NCBI RefSeq assembly: GCF_900108395.1
Contig: NZ_FNXE01000001.1
Span: 1-64,000 of the forward strand
Reading direction: 5' to 3'
Origin: Paenimyroides marinum
GTDB lineage: Bacteria > Bacteroidota > Bacteroidia > Flavobacteriales > Flavobacteriaceae
Length of the DNA: 64,000 nt
Shown: one piece after another, positions 42,692 through 50,966 of the stretch
Layout of the letters: each line of letters opens with the position of its first letter
Numbering within the stretch: position 1 is the stretch's first letter
The notes under the pieces: model-generated
The model's database searches: none
Told to the model about the DNA's origin: nothing
What the model saw: only the letters and a program-made list of their open reading frames with translations
Translations under genes and position numbers: made by a program

Positions 42692-45600
42692 TTACTTTTT
42701 AATTAATTTTTGTTGTGCTACTACGGTGCCGCCTGCATGCAGGTTTACCAGATAGGTACCCGGTGCCAGGTGGCTTACGTTTAACAGTACTTCGCCAGTG
42801 GTGCCGCTTACGTTTTGCTGTAAACGCTGTACCCCGGTAACATCGTGTACCGTAATGGCGGTGGCATTTTGGGTGCCGGTATCGTAACTTGCCGTGGTTA
42901 CATCAACCGCCGGGTTAGGCGATAATGCAAAAGCTGTCACAACATTACTGCTGCCGGTATTAGCGGCACGGCTGCAGGCACCCGGATCAATAAACGGTGT
43001 GCTGCTGTAAAAGGTACAGCCGTTTTGTGTAACTGCTAACTGATAGTGGCCCGGCTGCACAATAGATTGGTTTAAAATGGTACCTGTACCTGTTTGCAGT
43101 ACCATACCATCTACACTCCATTCAAAGCCTGCGTACTGCCCCCAAGGTCCTATTAAGTAACCTCTGTAACCACACAAGCCGTAACAGCCTGTTGGCACAA
43201 CCCACAAGGCACGTTCAGGGCTGTGTGGTATGTTGTTATTATACCCTGTGGCACTGCAGCCTGTTGGTGCGGTATAGGTTACGCTGTAGGCACCGCCGTG
43301 CAGTACTTCTATGGTTTGCCCCGTCATGCCGTTGCTCCAGTTATAGGTGCCTGCTGCCGGACCGCTGGCGGTTAAACGCAGGGTGTACGGCTGGCAGTTT
43401 GTTACCACATAACTAATGGTTGGTGCGGTTACCTGCGGGTGTACCGTTACGGTTACCGTAAACTGGCTGGCACAGCTTGGGTCGCTTACAGGGCGGGCGT
43501 GTAAGGTATAGGTATAAGTACCTGTTGCCAAACCGTTTAACGGTACGTTAAGGTTTGTACCTATACCCGTTACCCAGTTGGTGTAGCCAAACGGTAAACC
43601 GGAACCTACCCAGCGGTGTTCAACAGTAGGGTCGGTAACAATACCGGTTAGCACGGTGTCTTCGCCAAAACACACGCTGGTGTTGCCGTTAATGCTTACA
43701 AACGGCGGTTTGCGTACCGTTACTATTGCCGGATTGTTTACTGTGCCATAAAACTTACAACCGTCGCCGTTTACCAATACCGCCCAGTAGCTGCCGCTTT
43801 CGGTTGGGGTATAGGTAGCGGTGGTGGCTACCTGCTGGTCATCGTGCATCCAGATCACACTTGTAGGAGTGGCAGTAAAAGGATTCGGACTAAAACTCAA
43901 TGCAGGTACGTTGCCTTCGCAGGCATCTACCGGATTAGGACTGATGCTACCAAAAAAGTTTGCCTTTTTAATAGTTGTAGTTTGAAGTGCACTTGAATAT
44001 TCGCAACCATCAGGTGCCAAAGCTTTTAAAGTAATTCCTAAAGAGCCTTCTTCCGAAACATTAATGTCAACAGCACCGGTGCCGTCTACTTTATAGTGGG
44101 TACCGTTAAACCACCAGCTGTATTCGTAACCGGGTTGCGGCGAACCTATGGTTAAGGTAATAGGCTCTTCGGCACAATACTGTGGCAACAACGAAAAATT
44201 AAGTACCGGTTGTGGCAGTAATGTAAAGGTTATCTCTGTTTCACAGTCCGGTATATCTACATCATGTTCTGGCGACGGATATAATGTACTTGATAAATCG
44301 CTGCATTGTAAATTTGTAGATAATTTTAAGTTGTACGTATATGTACCCGCCGTAAGGTTTGGTATGGTTACACTTTGTGCGGTTGGCGGTGCTGCCGGTA
44401 CTCCCGGTCCCGTATAGGAAAAATTAATATCACCTATATCAATTAAATACAATTTGCTGTTATTGTACAATATAACATCATACGTACCATCGCCGTTACA
44501 AACCACTTCGTATCTTAAATCGGGTTTATATGCTTTTGGAATGTTAATTGACGAGCGTCCAACAGCCCCACAATCCGTGTAATTTGTCTGTACGCCTACA
44601 TTGTGCCCTCCGGGTTCGGTAAACTGTATCTGAGCCACATAAATGTTTGGGTTTGGGTTAGTAACTACCGGATCAATAATTCCACCTTCGGAAGCCGTAA
44701 AATAAAAACCGGAAACATTAGTCATTGATGTGTAGGTTGCTGTTACTTCTACGGTGGTGCAATTTATCCAGTCATAAGTCAATGTTGGGGTTACACCAAA
44801 GCAACCACCTCCGGAAGATCCGCAATAATCAGATATCCCTTTTGGCTTGGATTTTATTTCGCAGCCATTGGTATCGGTAACCACTACATAATAAGTACCG
44901 GTTTCGTTTACCGATATGGTAGCTCCCGCAACACCGTTAGTGGTCTCAAAAGGTGTCGTTTCATTGTCTTTATACCATGCAAAATCTGTAGTTGCCGTTA
45001 TACCGGTAGATACCGTTGCGGTAATAGAAACACTATCGGTAGTACTGCTTTCACATAACGTACGTTTAGAAAGGTATATTTCTACCGTTACTAAAGGTAG
45101 TATTAATACCGGTTGGTTTACTGTTACTTTTTGCTGGCAGCCGCTGGTTTCTTTTAAGGTAACTATTAAAGTGGCACCAACAGAATTTGTTGTACTTGCA
45201 ACAAATTCCTGCGGAATACTAAACGTGTGAGTACCCGAAGTACTGAATGATTCGGTATGAATAGCTCCCTGATTGTTGCTGTATCTAAATTCCAGCGTAC
45301 CGCTTGATGCACTTGTGGTTACAGTAACCGGGAAAGAATCATCTCCGGGACATATATTATCCAAAGACACCGTTAATGTAGGCGGCGATACTACCGTTAC
45401 CGTATATGTTTTGGTGGTAGTAACACCGCATTTGGTAACTTTTAAACGTAGTTCACCGGTATTTACACCATTGCTTATTTCGTTAAAACTTACGGTTGCA
45501 GTAGCACTGTTAATACCGTCTATAACGTTACCAAAGTTTGTGGTATAATTACCCGGAGACTGTACTCCTACAATTTCCCATTCTATATGATCTGCCACAA

Positions 45601-47383
45601 AACCATTCATATTGGCAGTAAACGTATATACACTGCTTGGGCAAAACAGGGTTAATCCGCTGTCGTTTATAATGGTTGGGTTAGGTACTAACTGACTCAC
45701 CGCGTAATCAACCGGGTCTGAATAACAGGTAACGCCGTTTTTGGTATATTGTTTTACCACACGTACGGTTGCTGTTGGTGCTGTAATGATAATTTCGGCT
45801 TGCGTACCTGCGTTACCGCCTACTACCGAACCATTGGCTGCAGGAACCACACTCCATACATATACCGCCTCGGGATCGTCTTCGCTTACAGAATAAATGT
45901 ATGGTACATTTAAGCACACTTTATCAGGTCCGCTGATTCCTCCCGGAACCGTAGGTTTAGCAATAACATCTATTACCACAGGTTCGCTTTCACAACCGCC
46001 TTGGTTTGCCGTTACCACATAGGTACCGCCTGTATTAAAAGTATAAGAAGTGCTTACACCGGTAGCCGTATATACTACTGCCTCGCCTAAACGTATCTGC
46101 CAGGTTACCGGCTGACCGTTACTGCTGCTAAACGATTTGGAAGTACCTGTACAAAAAGTTAATGATCCGCTTGTAACCACCTCAACATTTTCTACTACGG
46201 TAAAATGTATTTTGGCTGTACCAACACAGTTTTCATACAACGTATTCTTATAGTCTACAGACAATACATAATCACCAGGAACCAGACCGTCTACAACCAC
46301 TTCGTTACGGTGATCTACATATACCAACTGCTGATGATTAGGGTTACCGTCTAACGCCCAGTCAAACTCGGTTACTGGCCATTGCGGTAAGTTAAACCTG
46401 CCTTGTTTGCCTTCGCAAATAATATCGGGTCCTTTAATGATGCCGTTGTGTAATACCACCGGAATTTTTACGGTATTCCAGTACGGACATCCGCAATCTG
46501 ATTTATAACTTACATATCCAAAGCCGTCTTCAGGATCTACCTGATCCCAAACTACAGTGACAAAAGGATTACCGGTACCGCCACCAACTACAGTGCCACC
46601 TATAACCTCCCACTCGCCACCACAACCATCATTTGCCTCATAAGTTTCCTGATCAAATTCACAAGTTACATTGGCACAGGTAATTTCAATGGCTTTAACA
46701 TCGCTAATATCAATTTTCATTACGTATTCCGAGGTACAATTGCAACTGTTGGTAACGGTTAACCGTACTGCATAATGCCCTCCATTACTATATGCATGGG
46801 TGGGTTCAAATAAAGAAGATGTAGTACCGTCTCCAAAATCCCAGAAATAATGTACGATATCTGAGCCATTATTCGTTGTTGAAAGGTTGTCAAACGAAAT
46901 AGGCATGTCTATACAAAACTCCCTCTGATCCGGATCTATACCATTGATTTTAAATTCGGCTTTAGGGCTTACTATTTTTTCTACACATATAGTACGTATA
47001 TCAACCATACCGTTGGTATAAGAAATAGTAATTGTAAGACTTCCCATACCCGAACTGCCCCATTGTACCGCAGCATTGGTATTGGTACTTCCGGCTTGTA
47101 ACGTACCACCGGTTGGCTGCCAGGTTACCTGCTGTACATTATTTGCCTGCAGTGTATAATTTACCATGCTGCCTTCGCAAAAGCGCAAGCATTCTGCGTT
47201 TTCTACACTTTCAAATGAGTAAACATAGGGTAAACTGCGTTCGTCATCGTACTCTATACACCCTACTTCCTGATCCCAGGTAAGTACAGGGGTATTTGTT
47301 GTTTGTGCCTTTAATTGTAAAGACAACAGGAACATCAGTATGATGCCCAATGCCCGAATGGGCGGTTTCGTAATTTTCGTCAT
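42692..47383 (-). CDS. Giant PKD/Ig-like T9SS type A surface protein
   Basis: 1563 residues. The signal peptide ends LSLQLKAQ (about 1-27). A PKD domain covers about 140-228 with YFWDFGDGTTSS at 179-190. The rest is a string of Ig-like, beta-rich segments with paired cysteines and repeated words such as GTYVVTA, GTYYVVVTDTNGC and GTYTYTLHA, typical of Bacteroidota adhesins. The last 75 residues are a type A sorting signal (ALSPNPAVDVTTASY to QQKLIKK). The coding DNA is clearly richer in G and C than the rest of the window, which may reflect transfer or codon selection. It is probably a long surface stalk or adhesin; the partner is unknown. Confidence 0.88.
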   Translation of the reverse strand: MTKITKPPIRALGIILMFLLSLQLKAQTTNTPVLTWDQEVGCIEYDDERSLPYVYSFESVENAECLRFCEGSMVNYTLQANNVQQVTWQPTGGTLQAGSTNTNAAVQWGSSGMGSLTITISYTNGMVDIRTICVEKIVSPKAEFKINGIDPDQREFCIDMPISFDNLSTTNNGSDIVHYFWDFGDGTTSSLFEPTHAYSNGGHYAVRLTVTNSCNCTSEYVMKIDISDVKAIEITCANVTCEFDQETYEANDGCGGEWEVIGGTVVGGGTGNPFVTVVWDQVDPEDGFGYVSYKSDCGCPYWNTVKIPVVLHNGIIKGPDIICEGKQGRFNLPQWPVTEFDWALDGNPNHQQLVYVDHRNEVVVDGLVPGDYVLSVDYKNTLYENCVGTAKIHFTVVENVEVVTSGSLTFCTGTSKSFSSSNGQPVTWQIRLGEAVVYTATGVSTSYTFNTGGTYVVTANQGGCESEPVVIDVIAKPTVPGGISGPDKVCLNVPYIYSVSEDDPEAVYVWSVVPAANGSVVGGNAGTQAEIIITAPTATVRVVKQYTKNGVTCYSDPVDYAVSQLVPNPTIINDSGLTLFCPSSVYTFTANMNGFVADHIEWEIVGVQSPGNYTTNFGNVIDGINSATATVSFNEISNGVNTGELRLKVTKCGVTTTKTYTVTVVSPPTLTVSLDNICPGDDSFPVTVTTSASSGTLEFRYSNNQGAIHTESFSTSGTHTFSIPQEFVASTTNSVGATLIVTLKETSGCQQKVTVNQPVLILPLVTVEIYLSKRTLCESSTTDSVSITATVSTGITATTDFAWYKDNETTPFETTNGVAGATISVNETGTYYVVVTDTNGCEIKSKPKGISDYCGSSGGGCFGVTPTLTYDWINCTTVEVTATYTSMTNVSGFYFTASEGGIIDPVVTNPNPNIYVAQIQFTEPGGHNVGVQTNYTDCGAVGRSSINIPKAYKPDLRYEVVCNGDGTYDVILYNNSKLYLIDIGDINFSYTGPGVPAAPPTAQSVTIPNLTAGTYTYNLKLSTNLQCSDLSSTLYPSPEHDVDIPDCETEITFTLLPQPVLNFSLLPQYCAEEPITLTIGSPQPGYEYSWWFNGTHYKVDGTGAVDINVSEEGSLGITLKALAPDGCEYSSALQTTTIKKANFFGSISPNPVDACEGNVPALSFSPNPFTATPTSVIWMHDDQQVATTATYTPTESGSYWAVLVNGDGCKFYGTVNNPAIVTVRKPPFVSINGNTSVCFGEDTVLTGIVTDPTVEHRWVGSGLPFGYTNWVTGIGTNLNVPLNGLATGTYTYTLHARPVSDPSCASQFTVTVTVHPQVTAPTISYVVTNCQPYTLRLTASGPAAGTYNWSNGMTGQTIEVLHGGAYSVTYTAPTGCSATGYNNNIPHSPERALWVVPTGCYGLCGYRGYLIGPWGQYAGFEWSVDGMVLQTGTGTILNQSIVQPGHYQLAVTQNGCTFYSSTPFIDPGACSRAANTGSSNVVTAFALSPNPAVDVTTASYDTGTQNATAITVHDVTGVQRLQQNVSGTTGEVLLNVSHLAPGTYLVNLHAGGTVVAQQKLIKK

Positions 47384-47483
47384 TTTTTGAATGTTTTAAT
47401 TAAAAAAATATGTTATCCGGGTGCTACCGATACCTAAACCGGTAGTTTAAAGGTTACTAATTGGTTTTTACATGCTATTTTTG

Positions 47484-47528
47484 TACCTCTCTAACCCTCC
47501 TCAAGGAGGGAATAAGTGGTGTTGGTGT
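47484..47528. repeat. Palindromic element before the giant gene (short form)
   Basis: TACCTCTCTAACCCTCCTC followed by AAGGAGGGAATAAGTGGTGT and TGGTG. The inner dyad CCCTCCT/AGGAGGG is intact. This is the fifth copy; every T9SS gene of this locus has one upstream. Confidence 0.75.
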
Positions 47529-47639
47529 TATAAAATGCTCCTATGCGTATAGTGTTCCGTTATGACTTCGGACATTAACCTTTGAACTTTATTATCTGTG
47601 CATTTGTGGCTATTTTACCCTTTAAAAAGAAATACTTTT

Positions 47640-47765
47640 AAACCACGCCTGCTTTTAGATAAAACCACGCCTGCTTTTGAGTGAAACCACGTGTGCTTTT
47701 GAACAAAACCTAACGTGCTTTTTAGTAAAACCACGCGTGCCAACTAACTAAAGCACACGTGGTTT
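47640..47765. repeat. Five direct repeats at an exact 22-bp period plus an inverted copy
   Basis: The core CCACGCCTGCTTTT (with variants CCACGTGTGCTTTT, CCTAACGTGCTTTT and CCACGCGTGCCAAC) starts at 47643, 47665, 47687, 47709 and 47731, each 22 bases apart. An inverted copy AAAGCACACGTGGTTT (47750-47765) is a perfect complement of AAACCACGTGTGCTTT in unit 3. Twenty-two is not a multiple of three, so this is not coding. It is about two helical turns, so all units face the same side of the DNA, as in an operator array. Its role is inferred. Confidence 0.85.
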
Positions 47766-47797
47766 AAACAACAAATACATAGGTGTTTAAAAAAATA

Positions 47798-48187
47798 CTA
47801 TTTTACCCGCTGTAACACAGCGGCTTTCATACTGTCTGAAAGGCGTTTGCCCGGGCGGTAATTTACTTTTATATTACGCACATGCTTTTGTGCATTAAAC
47901 TCTTCGGGGGTAGCCGTACCTTCACTTGACAAGGAAGGATACAACGAACCGATTTTGTCTAAACGTACAATTTTACCGTTGGCAAGGGCATCTTGCATTA
48001 CGTTTTCCAAAGCAATGATAACGCCGCGGATGTCTGCCTCGCTCAATGCACTGAATTTTTCAATAGCTTTTACCAAATCGTCTATTGTTTCTTCGCCATC
48101 GGTAACAATGTTTGCATACCATTTTTTGGTGCCGCCGCCTACTACGCCCGGCTCTCCTTTTTCGATTAATTTGTACTTGATTGCCAT
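47798..48187 (-). CDS. HU-related DNA-binding protein (HU_rel type)
   Basis: 129 residues. MAIKYKLIEKGEPGVVGGGTKKWYA is the Bacteroidota HU-like N-terminus, followed by the helical LSEADIRGVIIALENVMQDALANGKIVRLDKIGSLYPSL and a beta region with NYRPGKRL. The family (TIGR01201-like) binds DNA and is abundant in Bacteroidota accessory regions. It may act on the array or on promoters here, which is inference. It lies 50 bases downstream of the lipoprotein gene and upstream of the 22-bp repeat array. Confidence 0.88.
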   Translation of the reverse strand: MAIKYKLIEKGEPGVVGGGTKKWYANIVTDGEETIDDLVKAIEKFSALSEADIRGVIIALENVMQDALANGKIVRLDKIGSLYPSLSSEGTATPEEFNAQKHVRNIKVNYRPGKRLSDSMKAAVLQRVK

Positions 48188-48237
48188 ATTTTTATTGGTT
48201 TTAGGGTTAATTTCTTCTTTATGTTCTGTTGGCGGTG

Positions 48238-48858
48238 TTAATACACAATAAGCAATGATGCATTAAATACTGCCTGTGCTGTGTTTTGGTTAAAGCCTAA
48301 GGTAGCGGCAACAATCATTTTTTTACTCCAATCATTGTCTCCGCTACCCGGTGGCGGATTGTTGTCCAGGCAACTAATAATAAAATGCAACAACTGTTTT
48401 TCATTATTGGTAAGCACGGTATCTGTATTCACCCATCCCATTATGGTAGTCAGGTTATCCTCTTCTGCGATAATCAGTTCAAAATAGTCGTTAACTGCTG
48501 CCGAAGTGTTTAATACGGTATATTCTTCTTCATAATTCTGTAAAAAACGTTGAGCCTGAGTGTTACTTATCAGGGTGTAACCTGCCGGTTTAATTTGTAA
48601 AAAGGCGGTGTTTTGTAAAGAAACACTGTCTAACAACGTTATTTTTTGGGTAAGTGTTGCGGGGGTGTTTTCTGAAACTACCGCCGTATAGCCCGATACC
48701 AACTGTGAAACAATAGTGTTTAAACTAATGGGTGCATTTGCCTGCACGCTGTTGGTTGCATAATTTTCTAAAGAAACGGTTTCGGCAGACTCATTAAAAT
48801 CTTCCGAACAGGAAATGGTTATGGTTAACAATAAAAATAACAGGTAATAATTTTTCAT
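48238..48858 (-). CDS. Lipoprotein of unknown function
   Basis: 206 residues. MKNYYLLFLLLTITISC is a lipobox signal with Cys17. The mature part is rich in Thr, Asn and Leu with one Cys near the end (ISCLDNNPPPGSGDNDW). It has no T9SS tail and no family I recognise. It is probably an outer-membrane lipoprotein expressed with the HU-related gene and facing away from the TPR-AraC regulator, whose promoter shares the 180-base gap at 48859-49038. Confidence 0.7.
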   Translation of the reverse strand: MKNYYLLFLLLTITISCSEDFNESAETVSLENYATNSVQANAPISLNTIVSQLVSGYTAVVSENTPATLTQKITLLDSVSLQNTAFLQIKPAGYTLISNTQAQRFLQNYEEEYTVLNTSAAVNDYFELIIAEEDNLTTIMGWVNTDTVLTNNEKQLLHFIISCLDNNPPPGSGDNDWSKKMIVAATLGFNQNTAQAVFNASLLIVY

Positions 48859-49062
48859 GGGGTAATACTTTTTAAAATGGTTTATAAAAATTGTTTTGTA
48901 AGTATCTCAAAATTATCATTTAACCAAACTTTGTGCAAAAAGTTGTTATGCAGATTGATCAATTTGCAGTTAAAAACGACTTAAAACACTGATTATCAAC
49001 AACACTTTTTTTTGGTAGTATCAGCATAAAATTGTACTTTGCAGAAAAATAAAAGCGTATAT

Positions 49063-50889
49063 ATGTTAAAATATTACTTTTTTTTAGTCCTTTTTTTGGT
49101 GTTTTTTTCTGTAAATGGTCAGTCTTTTTTAAAATATAACGAAGATTCTTTTACCTTTAAACAGCTAAATGACACCTTAAATGTAGCCAACAGAGAAGAT
49201 GGTTCTTACCGATTTTTTTTGCAGTTGTATTTGAATAAAGCCAAAAAAGAACAACATACAGCACATTTGTTTGAGGCTTATTACAAGCTTTCAGGCTATG
49301 AACCTTCTGCTAAAATTGCCCATATTTATATAGACAGCTTATTTAATGTTGCTAAAAAACTACCCGAATTTTATTATATAAGAGCCTTACAAACCAAAGC
49401 CACCAATTATTATTATGAAAAAGACTACATTAATTCGCTGAAATACGAATTACTGGCATTAGACAAAATAGACAAAGAAAAAGAACCTTATGTTTATTAT
49501 AAAAGCATCTACGGTATTGGGCTGGTGTATTTTCATATACAGGAATATGACAAAGCGTACCAATATTTTAACCAGGCACGAATGTACTATCAAAAAAGCA
49601 CAGATTACAGCCATGTGCAAGGCTATTTTAATTCGTTATACCGCGAAGCGTTTGCTTTATATTATTTAAACAACTATGCCGAAAGCACAAATCTTATACA
49701 AACAGGTTTAAACAAGAAAAACTTGTTAAGAGCTGATGATGTTGCATATAAGCTTTCTTATTTTAACTATGTGCTGGCATTAAATATGTACCGCGAAAAA
49801 CACTATACAGAAAGCGTTGCCCTGTTAAAGAATCAGATAGACGCCATTGGCTCAAAAAACGATTTTGCAAACCTGGCTACCCTTTATTATTATATGGGGT
49901 TAAATTACCAGCAATTAAACAATAAAGAAAATGCGGTGGTTTATTTTAAAAAGACCGATGCCATTTTTAAAGATCATAAGTATAGCAACCCGGAAATTAA
50001 AGAAGCTTACACGTACCTGATAAACCATTACCGGACACAAAACAACGTGAACGAGGAATTGTTTTACACCAACCGTATGATAGAGGTAATGCAGTATTTA
50101 CAAAAAGAATATCAGTCGCTTTCCGGAACCTTGCATTACAAATTTGATATTCAGGAATTACTGGCTGATAAAGAACGTTTAGAGAAAGATTTAAACAAAC
50201 AAGGAATTTTTACGCTTTACATTGCCCTTGCAGGCGGAGCTATTGTGTTGCTCCTGTTCACTATTGCAATACGCAACAGCCGTAAAAAACGTATGTACTT
50301 AAAAAATTACAACAATTTACTTAAAGAACGACGCGTGCAGCAAGAACCGGACACTGTTGAAAATGATGAACTGTATAATATAGTTACCATTAACCAGACA
50401 GAAGAGCTTGCCGGTTACCAATGGGCTCGGTATTCGGAAACGGTAGTAGAAACAGAGGAAACCAAAGAAAACAATCACTTCAGCAAAAAAATATGGGACG
50501 AGTTAACCCAACGCGTAACTACTTTTGAAGAAGAAAAGCAATTTCTGCGGTGTATTACCCTAAACGACCTGGCAACCGAATGGAATAGTAACCGCACGTA
50601 TATCTCCAAATACATTAACCAGACAAAAGCAAAACAGTTTACAGATTATTTAAACGATTTACGGATTGATTATTTTTTGAAAGCATCGGTTACCGATAAA
50701 AAATGGTATAAACTAAAAATAGAGGCAATTGCCCGAGAGTTAGGGTTTACCAGTGCCCGAAGTTTCTCTTCGGCGTTTCTAAAAAAAACAAAAATAAGCC
50801 CTTCTTTCTATTTAAAAAAAGAGAAAGAAAAAGAAAACCTAAAAGAAAAACAACCGTTTATTGCTATAGAGGCTTCACAGGTATCCTGA
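49063..50889 (+). CDS. TPR - transmembrane - AraC-type HTH regulator
   Basis: A one-component sensor of a design common in Bacteroidota. I start it at ATG 49063 (MLKYYFFLVLFLVFFSVNGQ), a good signal peptide, rather than the TTG at 49039. Residues about 85-340 are helical TPR-like repeats (YVYYKSIYGIGLVYFHIQEYDKAYQYFNQA), a coiled coil follows, and the transmembrane helix is at about 383-403. The cytoplasmic end has two HTH motifs of AraC type (LNDLATEWNSNRTYISKYIN and IEAIARELGFTSARSFSSAFLKKTKISPSFY). It should sense in the periplasm and bind DNA. It faces away from the surface-protein locus, so it is the obvious candidate regulator. Confidence 0.85.
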   Translation: MLKYYFFLVLFLVFFSVNGQSFLKYNEDSFTFKQLNDTLNVANREDGSYRFFLQLYLNKAKKEQHTAHLFEAYYKLSGYEPSAKIAHIYIDSLFNVAKKLPEFYYIRALQTKATNYYYEKDYINSLKYELLALDKIDKEKEPYVYYKSIYGIGLVYFHIQEYDKAYQYFNQARMYYQKSTDYSHVQGYFNSLYREAFALYYLNNYAESTNLIQTGLNKKNLLRADDVAYKLSYFNYVLALNMYREKHYTESVALLKNQIDAIGSKNDFANLATLYYYMGLNYQQLNNKENAVVYFKKTDAIFKDHKYSNPEIKEAYTYLINHYRTQNNVNEELFYTNRMIEVMQYLQKEYQSLSGTLHYKFDIQELLADKERLEKDLNKQGIFTLYIALAGGAIVLLLFTIAIRNSRKKRMYLKNYNNLLKERRVQQEPDTVENDELYNIVTINQTEELAGYQWARYSETVVETEETKENNHFSKKIWDELTQRVTTFEEEKQFLRCITLNDLATEWNSNRTYISKYINQTKAKQFTDYLNDLRIDYFLKASVTDKKWYKLKIEAIARELGFTSARSFSSAFLKKTKISPSFYLKKEKEKENLKEKQPFIAIEASQVS

Positions 50890-50954
50890 TGATAAAATGT
50901 CCTGTCCCCTACCTTATCACGATCTAAAAATATTCTTTTTTAAGCTTTTCTGAC

Positions 50955-50962
50955 TATTTTTG
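50955..50962 (+). promoter_or_regulatory. -7-like box four bases before folK
   Basis: TATTTTTG fits TAnnTTTG but is only 4 bases from the ATG at 50967. If used, the message would be leaderless or start inside the gene. Confidence 0.3.
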
Positions 50963-50966
50963 TACC

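Larger units (their letters stand above)
47384..47797. promoter_or_regulatory. 414-base upstream region of the giant gene
   Basis: No gene seen. In minus-strand order from the HU gene it holds the 22-bp repeat array (47640-47765), a TTATCTGTGCATTTGTGGC element (47589-47609), a palindromic element copy (47484-47528) and a CTACCG / CGGTAG dyad (near 47432-47453) close to the start at 47383. Confidence 0.6.

Noticed and set aside
44148..45548. Plus-strand frames inside the giant gene
   Set aside because: Long antisense frames arise from its Thr/Val/Gly-rich composition. They show no start context or family motifs.
47640..47765. CRISPR-like array
   Set aside because: Units are 22 bases with no unique spacers between them, the copies are degenerate, one is inverted, and no cas gene is present.
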